From NCBI GenBank assembly GCA_002633005.1, contig NMRA01000004.1, positions 1,963,935 through 2,027,934 of the forward strand: DNA of 64,000 nucleotides. The letters are read 5' to 3'. Origin of the DNA: Phoronis australis. Its lineage: Eukaryota > Phoronida > Phoronidae. The first letter of the stretch is position 1; the number at the start of each line of letters is the position of its first letter. Below the pieces are notes generated by a model, which was not told where the DNA came from, ran no database searches, and was given only the letters and a program-made list of their open reading frames with translations. Below, piece by piece: positions 13,692 to 24,670 of this stretch. The translations under genes were made by a program, and so were the position numbers.

Positions 13692-16600
13692 AAATTTGGT
13701 TACATAACATAGGGGCCCTGGCAAAAGCTAATTCAAACGCTCGTCCGTAATCCCTCAGACTGATAAGTTGTGTCTTAAATTGTAAGAGGTCGGTGGGAGA
13801 GTCCATTTCGCATTTTCCAGACTTTGCGCTCTCCAAAATCATCTTTGCCTTTTCATATGCCCAAGACAGTTCTTTAATCTGGTCGGCCATCTTACTTTGG
13901 ATGTTCGTGACATTGTCACCGTCAATTACCGTCATGCACAAATACTCGCCAGCCATGTCGTTGTAAGGAACGATAGCAAAATTTCCCAAACAAGAAGCGA
14001 ATTTGACCAATGCTTGCGTCATAGTCTTCATTTCGATATTTGTTTGTGCCTGAGACACGTCTGAGGAGAATTGATGCTGAATTGTCTTCGCTTCTAGGAT
14101 CGATTCAGCCAAAGCATCAGCTACAGTTCTTACTTCATTCACTAAGATACTCTCTGTCATCTTATGTGGCGTCATCTCGTCCACGCGATCCAATAAGCGA
14201 TTGACTTCCGCTGCAGCTGTTCTCCAACTGCAAGAGTAGATTCCAGGATCCTTTTCACCAAACTTTGCTCTGTTGTTAAAGTGCGCAAGACCTCTGAATG
14301 GCGCGTAGTCTAAACAGAAACAGTTTTCGGACGTGATGTTCAGACCAGTAGCCTGTTCTCTCAATACATCGACGAGATCATTAAACGATTCGCTTGATAG
14401 GGAGAATGGTGTGCGAACATTTGAATAACAGAACACAATGTTATTCAGTGCAAGGCGATGGAAACATTTCAATATTTCCAACATGGAGGATCGAAAGATA
14501 GCCCGCAATGGGCGCTCTTCTTTCAGTAGGATGATAATTGCATGGATCTCTTCGTACTTATACAAGCAGTCGACAATACTACCGGTTATCAAACTATTGC
14601 GATGCAAGGCTTTCGTTTCTTTAATATTGAGAGGGACAACGATCTTTATCTTGTGACCATTGATCTGAAACCCATACGAAGTCACATTGCCGATTTCTTC
14701 GACTTCAAAAAAGTCACCATGACTGTCATTGGATATCTTGATCTCATCAAGCGTTTCCCCATTCGCCATGTAAGTGAATGACGACGGTGCCGGACTATAC
14801 AGCTGTTCTTGCATGGCCATTTCCCATTCTGGGTAAGCCAAGTAGTTGAAAAAACTGTTTATCCACGTGGACTTGTCTATACCAGCTTCGCTCAATAACA
14901 ACACGACCTTTTCCTTCAGTGGTCGTAGTGTAGATATTTCTTCGCACAAGATGCCGTCGGGGTAACTGACGAAATCTGGGCCATGCGCAATATCGCTACA
15001 CCGGAATAAGGATGACGATGGAATGGACTCACCACACCTACAGTAAAACATTTCAGTAGATAGCCCATACTCAACCCTACAGCGACATTCTGCACACTTC
15101 CAAACCAATTGACGATCGGTACACTTTCTGGAACCCGAAAAAGAATTTGGACACCTAAGTTTCACCAGGGCTTTTTCGTTAGGTGCGTATGCCAAAGGAA
15201 TTGCATCCGGAAGTTTTATGAGACACGAATGGAATTCTTCCTTACTTTTAGGCGCAGGATTCCCGGTGTTCTTAGCAAGGGAGTTATCGTCTTTACTTTT
15301 CCGCAGGCTCGCAGGTGTCAGTTCGTTCGCACTTTTCAAAGACTGCAGCTCGTCAGATAGGTCATCGTCAGGGTACCTCGAGTACTGAAAGCCGTGTACG
15401 TCTTTATTGCAACGGAATACAGACATGCTGGGCGCCGACTCTCCACATCTACAATAAAAGTTTAAAGTATGCAACCCCAGTTCAACTACATCTCTGCACT
15501 TGGCACAGTGCCAAGTAACCGGACTCTCAGAGCACTGACCTCTCATGTACTTCGGACATCTGATTTGTACGCGAGCTTTTTCCTCCGGTAAAGACCTACG
15601 AAGGGACGGGCTTTCGAATTTGACAAGACACAACTCGCGATCATTTTTCTCTTTGCCGTATAGGTCTGCACACGTTTTGACCCCATCTTCATACACAACG
15701 ACGGCACCCTCCTCTGTATTCGATTTTTTCCAGATGCCAGGACATACTGCCTCGTCCACCACCTTGAATGCCATGTTCCCAGGATTGAACGTTACTTTGT
15801 GCAGTTGCAGAAAGAACTGTTGTACTTCGTCAGATCTAGTACTACTTACGAGTGGTTTATAGAAGATGTAAACTATCTGAGCATCATCTGTGAGAAGTAG
15901 GTCATGTTTTCCGACATAAACAATTCCTCTTTTAATGCAGTCTTTAATGAAATCGATTTTGATCAGATCGGCTTGTAATTCTCGAATGTAGTTTCGGTAT
16001 TTCACCACAGACGCCGTTTCATGGAGGAATTTGTCTAGAACAGTTAACTCAGCTTCACAACGTCGTATCTTTACGATAAGCTCTTGCAGTTCGGAGCGAA
16101 ACATCTTTGAATGTAACGATATTTCATTCAAGTACTTGTCAACGGTTTCGAGTTTCTCATCAGTCACGTAATTACGAAATGAGTCAAACAGTTTTTGGAT
16201 GTCATACAAGCATTGCGTTTTCTTCGTAATACTCTCGACTGCTTGTGCTGTAGCGCTGATGGTTGCTTCTTTGAGCAAAGAAAATGTGATTCCAATTGAG
16301 ATGGACAAGTTACAAATTTTGACAACTTCACTCAAAGGCTTCAAAGTGTATACCAAAGGGACACCTTTTCCATTGTTGGTTTTCTGAATAAGAGATGGGA
16401 GACTTTTAGCAAGTTTAAGAGCTCCTTCAAATGTATCCGGAAGATCCTCTTGGGAGGAAACATCAGACTTGCATTTGAATGAAAACTTCATGTTTGCTTG
16501 TTCACTGTTTTCGTTGACATCTCGGGTAATTGCTCCTTTTGCGCTAATTAAACCTTTCAACTTTTCCAGCTCTGCTTTGAGAGCTCCTTTTACAGTCGCG

Positions 16601-17070
16601 TCATTTTTATTCTCTGCGTTTTCACATTCGCATGTGATTGAACAGGCAGCGCCCCACTCAATCCCAACCACAACGTGGGTAGCTAACAGATTCCCCTGTT
16701 GAGCGAAAAGATCCGTATCAACCAAATCTCTGTGATGCCTGAGTTCAAACCCTTCACTCACCCTCTTGGTTTTGTAGACCAAACTCATCTTGACTACCTT
16801 GGAACTTTTCTTATCTTCCACTAGATAAGAACCAGAGCCCCCGAGAGTCACCAAACCGGCCAACACGCTGGCTTGGAGTTCAGGTTCAACGTCAAACTTG
16901 TTGAATTTCTCTTCAACGCTGTCGGTAATGACAAGCTCAATAGACGTGTCTCCTAAATCAGTCTCATTCACGGCGTCGGCCCCCAATTTGCAACGAAACA
17001 GTGAGTCATCCTGAAATTTGACATCAGAAATCATTGGTAACACACTCATGAAAATGGGGAGTGAAATCAT
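13690..17070 (-). CDS. Stonustoxin-like domain / degenerate GTPase-like multidomain protein
   Basis: This is the only long open frame in the window (1126 codons, no internal stop). Residues about 21-270 resemble the N-terminal domain shared by stonustoxin-type proteins and many uncharacterised animal proteins, with a GSGSYL motif at 78-83. A mostly helical region follows (about 270-400). Two related cysteine-rich modules begin near Cys505 and Cys640, each with RCP, CAxCR, YCRCGES and FRC motifs, so they are likely zinc-binding. A P-loop GTPase-like domain spans about 715-930, with the family phrase TWINSFFNYL after the P-loop. The tail (about 965-1126) is helical. The P-loop reads SEAGIDKST (727-735) in place of GxxxxGKST, and the usual DTPG segment is replaced by VVPLN (811-815), so GTP binding and hydrolysis are doubtful. 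The ATG at 17070 may lie in an intron (see the acceptor entry). Cytosolic location and a scaffold or immune-type role are guesses from the domain mix. A toxin function is not implied. Confidence 0.8.
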   Translation of the reverse strand: MISLPIFMSVLPMISDVKFQDDSLFRCKLGADAVNETDLGDTSIELVITDSVEEKFNKFDVEPELQASVLAGLVTLGGSGSYLVEDKKSSKVVKMSLVYKTKRVSEGFELRHHRDLVDTDLFAQQGNLLATHVVVGIEWGAACSITCECENAENKNDATVKGALKAELEKLKGLISAKGAITRDVNENSEQANMKFSFKCKSDVSSQEDLPDTFEGALKLAKSLPSLIQKTNNGKGVPLVYTLKPLSEVVKICNLSISIGITFSLLKEATISATAQAVESITKKTQCLYDIQKLFDSFRNYVTDEKLETVDKYLNEISLHSKMFRSELQELIVKIRRCEAELTVLDKFLHETASVVKYRNYIRELQADLIKIDFIKDCIKRGIVYVGKHDLLLTDDAQIVYIFYKPLVSSTRSDEVQQFFLQLHKVTFNPGNMAFKVVDEAVCPGIWKKSNTEEGAVVVYEDGVKTCADLYGKEKNDRELCLVKFESPSLRRSLPEEKARVQIRCPKYMRGQCSESPVTWHCAKCRDVVELGLHTLNFYCRCGESAPSMSVFRCNKDVHGFQYSRYPDDDLSDELQSLKSANELTPASLRKSKDDNSLAKNTGNPAPKSKEEFHSCLIKLPDAIPLAYAPNEKALVKLRCPNSFSGSRKCTDRQLVWKCAECRCRVEYGLSTEMFYCRCGESIPSSSLFRCSDIAHGPDFVSYPDGILCEEISTLRPLKEKVVLLLSEAGIDKSTWINSFFNYLAYPEWEMAMQEQLYSPAPSSFTYMANGETLDEIKISNDSHGDFFEVEEIGNVTSYGFQINGHKIKIVVPLNIKETKALHRNSLITGSIVDCLYKYEEIHAIIILLKEERPLRAIFRSSMLEILKCFHRLALNNIVFCYSNVRTPFSLSSESFNDLVDVLREQATGLNITSENCFCLDYAPFRGLAHFNNRAKFGEKDPGIYSCSWRTAAAEVNRLLDRVDEMTPHKMTESILVNEVRTVADALAESILEAKTIQHQFSSDVSQAQTNIEMKTMTQALVKFASCLGNFAIVPYNDMAGEYLCMTVIDGDNVTNIQSKMADQIKELSWAYEKAKMILESAKSGKCEMDSPTDLLQFKTQLISLRDYGRAFELAFARAPMLCNQI
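17005..17030 (-). promoter_or_regulatory. Candidate splice acceptor near the 5' end of the large ORF
   Basis: On the minus strand the sequence ATTTCAG precedes GATGACTCACTG, with the AG at 17011-17012. An exon starting at 17010 would begin in frame at Asp21. Similarity to the stonustoxin-like family also starts about here, and the conserved segment that normally precedes it is absent. Residues 1-20 may therefore be translated intron, and an upstream exon would lie at a higher coordinate. I could not locate that exon. Confidence 0.4.
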
Positions 17071-17264
17071 ACTTCATACTGCAACCAGGTTTACTTTGCA
17101 AAGACCGACATGAGTACAAATGACAGGGGATAAGGCGAGAACATAATCAGATTTAACTTCTAATCCCTCGCCCCAGTCGCGTTTCGGTCGGCCATTTCTC
17201 AGACCTTCTTCAGCGTTCTCAGAAGAATGCACACACACATTTGGTACATCTATGGTAGGCATTT

Positions 17265-17338
17265 GGATGACTCAGCTGTCTAGTGGTTAAAGAATTGGAA
17301 TGGCAGACGAAAGGTCACAGGTTCATTCCCTACCGTGC
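17265..17338 (+). repeat. tRNA-derived SINE head or tRNA relic
   Basis: The stretch contains an A-box-like TCTAGTGGTTA and a B-box-like AGGTTCATTCC about 35 bases apart, in the order and spacing of a tRNA gene. The anticodon stem pairs poorly and the B box has a C-G-A to C-A change, so a working tRNA is unlikely. It sits 0.2 kb beyond the 5' end of the large minus-strand gene. Confidence 0.45.
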
Positions 17339-18784
17339 AACAGAAATATAATTCAGATACCTACATGCACTAAGAGTTTACCCGATTCCATAGCTCGTTC
17401 TATATGTATAACACCCGACGATTGCTGTAAAAACGACTGAGGGATCCAAAATGTGGGGTATTAGCGGGTTAACTAGATGAGGTGGCTCGATGTGCTGAGC
17501 AGAGAGCTGATAGAGAGCGTCTTAATGCTTCGATATATTTAATCAAACTGAGTTCTACACGATACATACATCTGTTAAGTTCCAAGAAATGATTCATGCC
17601 CAAATACATATACATTGTGGTTATGAGAGGAAGAGAGGATGGGTTACAAAGAAAGACTGATCACACACAGAGTGAAAGTTGCATAATAAATAATAGTTCC
17701 TAGTATACATTCTTGAGGTATAGAAAATCACACAAAACAGGAAACCTGTCTGTCATTAAAAACAATAAATGTAATTGATTATAAACATCCCTAAACCATG
17801 TTTGACAACGACCGACCAAAACTTCATGCCTATGTGAATAGGCTAGAGGCTAGTGTAAATAGGCCAATAGATTTTAGAAATAATCACACTACACCACCAC
17901 CTCAAATTGGTCATAGGAAGTCATAACGGCACGCTGTAAAAGTTATTACCAAAAAGTTATCGGTCCTGACATCGTAAAGCGCACCAATTTGCTTCGCTCT
18001 TCCAAGCGCTGCTCTTTGAAGTCGTGACGTAGCGTACATGTCTGCGTTCAAGATAGACGAGGTGTAGTCTGCAAAATACATTTGAATCTCTAAATTATTG
18101 CAGTTAACTAAACATTGATAATTAAAACGCAAAGTTTCACTTTATTCTGAAAGCCTAGGCATGAAGTTGTAGCTGCGACAACATGTTGTTGCCGAAACTG
18201 CTCTCTGTGTTATTTATAATGACTCTTAAATTCATAACTAAGTACAACGATTCGTTTTATTCTACAACTCAACGAGCACCTGTGACAACCTGTTGTTGGT
18301 AATCTGTTCATCGAGGGGTTTATATTGACTTGATCTAAACTTTTAAGTTGAAGCAGCTAGCAGATGCTATTATTTCATCTGGGTGTTTTACATTAAAGCG
18401 AAACGTCAAAAGTTGGTCATGTTATTCATGCTGTTGTACTGATGTGAATGTGCCTTTCATTTTTGCTAAATTTTACTTAAAATTGAAAAGCCTAAAGGCT
18501 TTCTATCTTCGTAAAAGATATATTTTTACAGAGTTGTCGGTAATTTCAATAGTTTTAAAAGATTTGGTTACTTGTACAGACTTGTTGACGAGGTCTTACA
18601 TAATTCATGTAAAATTAATGTTTGTGGGACCGATAGTTTAAAGTAACAGTAACTTTCGCAACGTTATACCCTATTTCTTATTAAGCCTTGATTTTGTTCG
18701 CCATCGTTGACACTGCTTATTTTGTCAAACTAAAAAACGTAGATATGATTAATTGAGCCTCGGAAAGCATGTTCATAGGACTAC

Positions 18785-19540
18785 ATGCGTAAGCGTTATT
18801 TTCTGAAGATAGGCTATGAGCCAAAATTCGAGAGTTCTGTTCGCGAAGCCACAAAGTTGACTGGTATATCTAGATACAGAGTTTGGAAAACATCAGCGAC
18901 TACTGAATCTCTCCAACCTGGACAAAATCCTCGGGAAAATGTTAGTGTGAATCTGTACTTGGGTTTTATATATACACTGGAGAAAATTGCACCAGTGATT
19001 TTAAAGATAAAGGAAAGGCTCCATCCTTAAAGAGCTGGAAAAATCCAAAGTTTCGCGAGCATTCAGGGAACTTGGCGTTGATTGGGTTATACGTTCTGAA
19101 GTTTTGAAAGGGATGGAGGAGTTCACCTGCCTCATGCATGAGTCGTGAGTAATCGATAGATGCTACTCGTACCAAGATGTTGCGCAACATGGTTGGTGAA
19201 GATGAAATTCTCTCTTACAAGTCCAAGGTTGACCTTGCTCGACTTCCCCCGTGCCTGGCTGCACGGAAACCTCACATTCAGCGAGTAAATCACCGTGTCG
19301 CCTTGTACAAGCGCGCTTGTGTACTCGTAATTGGAACAGCCAAAACCTTATGACGAAGTACAAGGGTGGGTGTGGGATGACGAAGAAGTGTTAGAATATG
19401 TGTTGCCGTTTGGTCCAATCTTACCAAACTCACTGATTGAAATTTTGCTCACCGATGTTTGTGAAATGGAAGAGGAAACTGACGAGTTGTATGACAGTTT
19501 CACGGAAAGCGATGAACGTGACATGGAGCGATGGAACATG
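18785..19540 (+). pseudogene. Frameshifted remnant of a multicopy, mobile-element-associated protein
   Basis: Three reading frames join into one recognisable pattern. The first part (18785-19030) has EATKLTGISRYRVWK, a helix-turn-helix-like segment seen in transposase-type proteins. The second (about 19040-19350) has VDLARLPPC followed by HIQRVNHRVALYKRA. The third (19331-19543) has KPYDEVQGW, then FGPILPNSLIEILL and an acidic end. The LPPC / HIQRVNHR / KPYD.GQGW / GP.LP.SL.DLL series is one I associate with a large repeated family of unknown function in invertebrate genomes. An in-frame stop near 19146 and at least two frameshifts show this copy is dead. Confidence 0.55.
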
Positions 19541-19854
19541 TAAGCAGTGAGGTCAGCACCTAATGATTGCCCACATTTCTGCTATCATTTCCCTGTATTT
19601 TTCCTTGTGATATTAAAAAATGATGAAATGCGGCTCGCTAAAAAGCTGACTATATTAACACTGAAGCTGCACATTATTTTAGTGTTTATATTGGCTTATG
19701 TATACCCAGTGTAGTATTGATTGTAAATAATCGTATAATGCAAATCAGATGCAATAGATTATGAAAATTATTCCTTCGTAATGCTTGATCCTCAAAATAT
19801 CAGCTGCCACACTTGATTTGTTCCATTACAGGAAAAACAAAGTCCGATTTCGTC

Positions 19855-20016
19855 TGATAACGAAAAAAATCGGGAATGGCGGCACTAATTAGCATAAAAA
19901 ACGCAGGTGGGACACTTTTTCGGCTTATTAACATCTTTTTTCGGGTTTCACACTTATTTCTTTTTGCAAGAATGCAACTTAGGTACACGGCGGGGGGAGC
20001 ATTTTTCGACTCAACT
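19855..20016 (+). repeat. Dispersed repeat, copy 1
   Basis: It shares ACTAATT..CATAAAAA.GCA..GTGGGACA.TTTT and TTAACATC with 36422-36598, with weaker similarity continuing for about 80 further bases. Family unknown. Confidence 0.5.
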
Positions 20017-20957
20017 ATGTTCACTGGAGAAATCTATGTGCGAGCTTTCGCCGTTGAAGATTTGTACGGCCAATCAGCAACCATATAAAGATAAAGATAA
20101 AAGGGTGTTGCGAACCTTCGATTCTAATGCAAAGTAATAGACATATGTTATTTGGTTCATCAATGCGGATCGCTCAGAATACAAGGGCAAATAACATGAG
20201 TGAAAGTCAATGAACGTGGCCTTTGAAAACACCTTTTTACAATAACGTAATGATGGGAACTACGATGCCCTGTCGCAGCTTTGCATTCACCTGGTGGTTT
20301 ATATTTCACGGTTGTTTAAAAATGAATGTGACGCCAGAATTCGGGCAGACAGAAGAGTTGCATGCGAAGCCCTGGTAAAGTAGTGACTTGCGAACCCGAA
20401 AATATTGAGATCGAATCACAACGGGTTCTTCACAGCTTCACAAAAAGTTTAGTAATACAGACTTCAAATCACGTTACAATAGCAGCTGTCAGTATGAAGG
20501 CATGAACGGTCAAAATGGAGACTGGTTGAGTGGCCGAAATACGCGTTCATGACTTCATAGTCAACACAGAATATACACTAACCTGTTTTCGCGCACGCAC
20601 TATTTGTTGCACTTAGCTGTTGTACGTGTAACTCTTATTGACATTTACTCCTAAGCCGGTCAGATTAACTCTGCAAGCGATATTTTCAGACGAAAAAAGC
20701 AAGCCATTATCGTGTACATGTGTATCGGTATCAATTGCAACGACGATTTCTGCATTTGGTATCTGGGGTTCATTTATTCTGCTTTCCTTCCACGGAAATT
20801 ATCTCATTGCCGAACTAGTATTTTTGAGTGCACTCACGACATCGATGTCGACTGGCAATTCTAGGTGAACCGACTCGTGAACGAGACGGTGATTGCAGCT
20901 TGCCTCCCCTACGACTTTACTGACTCCACACCCATAACGCTAAACCCTCGTGAGAGA

Positions 20958-20993
20958 CCGCCCCGAGTTGGCTGCTGGAGCATCTCGGGGCGG
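20958..20993. repeat. GC-rich hairpin next to an ambiguous base
   Basis: CCGCCCCGAG and CTCGGGGCGG (10 perfect pairs) are separated by 16 bases. The ambiguous base at 20994 follows directly. Confidence 0.7.
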
Positions 20994-21249
20994 NCGTGAC
21001 TGGACAAAGCCTTTTCAAATTAGCCGGTGGAGCGTGAGACCCCTGAGGTCCCAATCGAGTCCTCACGACAACTTTGCGTTATGTAAGTTACCCATTAGTT
21101 GTACCATGTGATCCAAGAAGGGATGTTACCCTCATATATCCCCCTACACAACACGTCAACCCGGCCCCGAGAGCTGCATAATAAAATATCAATGAAAGCA
21201 GCCACGATACTAAAATGCTCAGTGTTTTCAGGTCACCCAGAGTAATTTT

Positions 21250-21582
21250 TTGTTCAACCAAGTACTCACATGCACCTGGTGTAAAGCCAAAATATTTGCA
21301 ACAAAGGAATCTCTAGCTGAACGCTATGTACGGATTTGTCATGGTAAGAAAGAATCTACCTTGAACAGCCCCACTGACGCTTGTATTCCGAGAACTGAAC
21401 TTGAGCGAACTACGACATATTCGTATTCTTTACCTTTGGAAAAGTTATGTCTGCCCATGTTAACCAGTAACCCGATAATTTCAAGTTGGTTGATCCCACA
21501 CGAAGAGACCTACCCGAAGGCGCAGAGCAGTCGTGAGACTACAGATGCGTGGAGCCACTTCAATTTCTGTTCGTGGGCATGA
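21250..21582 (+). other. Unidentified ORF with a weak C2H2-like segment
   Basis: A 110-codon frame contains LTCTWCKAKIFATKESLAER and then ICHGKK. The Cys-x2-Cys, Leu and final His sit roughly as in a C2H2 zinc finger, but the first His position is Arg. The remainder is Ser/Thr-rich without recognisable domains. A pyrimidine-poor TTTTCAG lies just upstream (about 21230). It may be a decayed zinc-finger exon or chance. Confidence 0.2.
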
Positions 21583-21948
21583 CCATGAACGAATAGAGCG
21601 AGTGTCGATCAGTCTACATCGGTGAACCGAAATAAGAGCCTTACAGTGTGTTGCAAGGCAAAATGGATCGGAGCAAAACATTTACTGTTGACCGGGGAAA
21701 TTCCGTTGCACTAGCCAGCGGCAGCGTCGAACTAGTTTTACTTTCAGTTCCTTCTATGATCATATTAACCGTTTGGTGGCGCTCGTTGTTTTGAGCCCAA
21801 TAAGCTACAATGATATAGTAGAAAATTGGCGACTGCTTTGTACTGCATATGAAACTTACACATTTGTCTGATGTTTTGGTCTCCACTGATCCAAGTAAGG
21901 AATGTTGTTGACCTTTTGACCCACATGTGTCGGTTTTGCAACTGAAAA

Positions 21949-22208
21949 CATGCGCGCACCCAGCCTAAAAATTGGGGGGCTCAACTTTTTTGAGAATGTG
22001 GACCTTTTACTAAGATTTACGGGGTAGGTTCAAAGCTATAAATTGTACATTTACCGAATTTTGGTAGTTACTGCCTTTTTAGTGGACTTTTGTCTCATTT
22101 TCTACTTTTTTCGTAGTTTTTGTTTCTCTGAGGTGGACGTTTTTGCCCGCTTCGTCAAATGTAGGGGCTCGTTCGAATCCCCCGAGTCGCCCCGTAGGTG
22201 CGCGCGTG
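21949..22208 (+). mobile_element. MITE family 2, copy A
   Basis: The element starts CATGCGCGCACC and ends near GGTGCGCGCGTG, giving short inverted ends. Internal landmarks shared with the other copies are TTTGAGAATG, TAGTGGACTTTTGTCTC and TTTTTGTTTCTCTGAGG. Length is about 260 bp, with no coding capacity. Confidence 0.6.
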
Positions 22209-24085
22209 GGACATTCAGGTACCCTCAGATACTCTGTATTCGTATAAAAATATCTGGTGGCACATAGACCCCGTGTTTACTTAGCGTTCATACGTCGGAA
22301 ATTTTTCGGCGAATTATGCCTCACACCGATTAAGCCATCGTCACGTTGCTGTTAGGTAAGTACATTTTGCACAAAGAGGGACGCCTTAAGAGGTCGTCAA
22401 TGGCTTCCAACTCCAACAAATACTCCCGCATCCAAACCTTTCTTTCGGACAGTCCTTTGTTCAATTGCCCGAATCAGCAACTAGCCTTTTTTACACTGCT
22501 CGTCCCAGGAAATACGACGTCATATTCCCGAAAAATAGCTTCTCACTAAGCAAAGCACAATTAAGGTGAGACCAATTTTAGAACTGCGGTAAACGTGATC
22601 TAATTCAAATATTCGTTTCTTGGTCAGGTGGCCCAATTCACCTTACGCTAGCTAACAAAACTGTTCATACTAGTCGAAATAAACTGTTTCGCTAATGTTT
22701 ACGAACCGAGTTTGAAATAAAATCGCTACATTTCCATGAACTGTGAGCGGAAGCGTTTTCAACAGCTAGAGAGTGACTTGTACAGTCGTAGTGTTGGAGC
22801 CTGGGATAACAGTTCGGCCCGTGTTGTACAGTACAATGTATGTTGCAAAAACGGATATGCAATTACTGCAAGCAAAAATTACGTGCGCACGCGCTAAAAG
22901 TGTATGACTGAACCACTTCAATAAATTAGTGAACAATAAAAGGACGTATTGCAGCCTCGTCCCCAAGTCTTACGATGGCGCTGATCGGTTTAGCCATTTG
23001 ATGTTTGGTTATGGGAAATGAAATTTTTGCGGAAATCGCCGAAATACCTCTTATATAGATTCATTCACAAAGTCCAAAAATCGTTTGAAAGAACCATTAC
23101 TTTATACTAAGCTGTGGCCTGAACAAAAAAGTTACCCTTGCACAGCGAGCTGTCCACACAAGCAGCAAATTACTCACGTGACCTACTTGCCTTCGATATA
23201 TTCGTGATGAAATAATGTGCTTGTTATTTATTATTCAGTAGTCCTTGGAAAAGATCCAGTGGTTCGTGGGAAGGATAGCCGTCTGGAAGGCTTACCCTTG
23301 TATAAGGACAGGGGATAGTTTGATATTATCAGTAAATATTCGAATTGAAATGATGCCAAAAATCACGAGGGTGTTTAAAACCGTTGACAGAATTGCTGAA
23401 AATTTCCAGAGATAGAGTTTAATATTGATACGATGAGTGCCCGGGAATGAGGCAAAAGTGTAATGTAATAATTGGCACTGTCAATTTCTATGAAAACTTC
23501 ACTGCCTACGTACAGCACATTCGTAGTTACAGACTATTTTCATGTACATGTAGCACCCTCTGTTTCCTAAACATTATTGTTCATAACTCGCAAGTAACAA
23601 GCCTTTGTCAGACTCATACAACTTTTCGAATATCTATTGTGAGGGGCAGAACAGTAGTCAGTGGGTTTTGCCTGAATTGTTTGAGGGCTACCTGAAATCG
23701 TAACCGATTCCCAGTCAGTCGCTACCCAGCAACGCACAGATTCGACAAGATCCGCCATTTGGAAGAAGAGTGCAGCTTCAGCCGAGAAACTGGTCTTTTC
23801 ACATTCTCGGTCCCCAAATACAAACAAACCACATTTACGGAGCCTAAATGGGGTACCTACATGTACCTAAAATCTGCACCGAAGCCTGGTATACACCTAA
23901 ATTTTAATATTTTGGTACTGCAAATTGGCCGCGTCCGTAGCCTAAGTGTTCAGTGCTACCTTGGGTGACTCCAAATTGAGGTGGCTCTGGTGGGATTAGG
24001 GGAGCGATCAGTATCGCCAACGTCTCCGCTATGAAAACAAGATCTAGCAACTCCGTGAGATATCGTCGTGTATTTCCAATAGTAC
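22209..24085. other. Non-coding stretch between inverted MITE copies
   Basis: No coding family is recognised. It lies between family 2 copies A and B and contains a TACATGTA-type word near 23540. Confidence 0.5.
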
Positions 24086-24306
24086 CGAGCCCCCCAATTT
24101 GGCGAAGTAGACAGAAAGGTCCGCCTCAGAGAAACGAAAACTCCGAAGTTAAGTAGAAAACGAAACAAAAGTCCACTAAAAAGCAGTAACCACGAAAAGA
24201 CGACGAATGCACAATTCATAGCTCTGAACGTACCCCGTGAATCTTAGTAAAAGGCCCAAATTCTCAAAAATTCAAGCCACAAAATTTTTAAGACTGGGCG
24301 CGCATG
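24086..24306 (-). mobile_element. MITE family 2, copy B (inverted, one end lost)
   Basis: This is the reverse complement of copy A: it reads in from the CATGCGCGC end at 24306 and shares AGTGGACTTTTGTTTCG and CGTTTCTCTGAGGCGG. Similarity stops at 24086 after GGGGGGCTCG, so the other terminus is absent or diverged. With copy A it forms a ~2.3 kb spaced inverted pair. Confidence 0.6.
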
Positions 24307-24670
24307 GTTGGAGTTTCCAACATCACAAAATGACGTTTATTGTGCAAAAATGCAAAATGGCTGTAGCGGAGGGGACATTAAAACTACTGTATCATTTTCT
24401 AATAAGCGGCTAAATCGTTTTAAAGTAGTGAGCCTTAGTTGCGATTTTTTCGACAGTATTTTATCGCAGCGATTATAAGCCATATCCAAATGCGAAATGT
24501 CGCATCCATTACAAAAAAGGTAAAAACATTTTATCTTCATAGTTAATGGAGATAAATCCATGATATTCTGTAAACTATTATTGGGGACAAATAAAACAAC
24601 AAGAATAATGTATATTTTAAACTGTAGTGGGAATTTCAGGGTCACAGCTCTACAAATTAATATTTCACAG

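Noticed and set aside
14438..16702. Plus-strand frames of 62-105 codons within 14.4-16.7 kb
   Set aside because: They are antisense shadows of the large minus-strand gene and encode no recognisable domain.
13690..17070. Calling the large gene a toxin
   Set aside because: The N-terminal similarity to stonustoxin-type proteins is shared by many non-toxin animal proteins. The attached GTPase-like domain and absence of a visible signal peptide argue against a secreted toxin.
17265..17338. Functional tRNA gene
   Set aside because: The anticodon stem does not pair properly and the B box is mutated; a SINE or relic is more likely.
18178..18189. ACAACATGTTGT palindrome as a regulatory site
   Set aside because: It is short, AT-rich, and similar words occur by chance in this sequence. 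No promoter context is visible.
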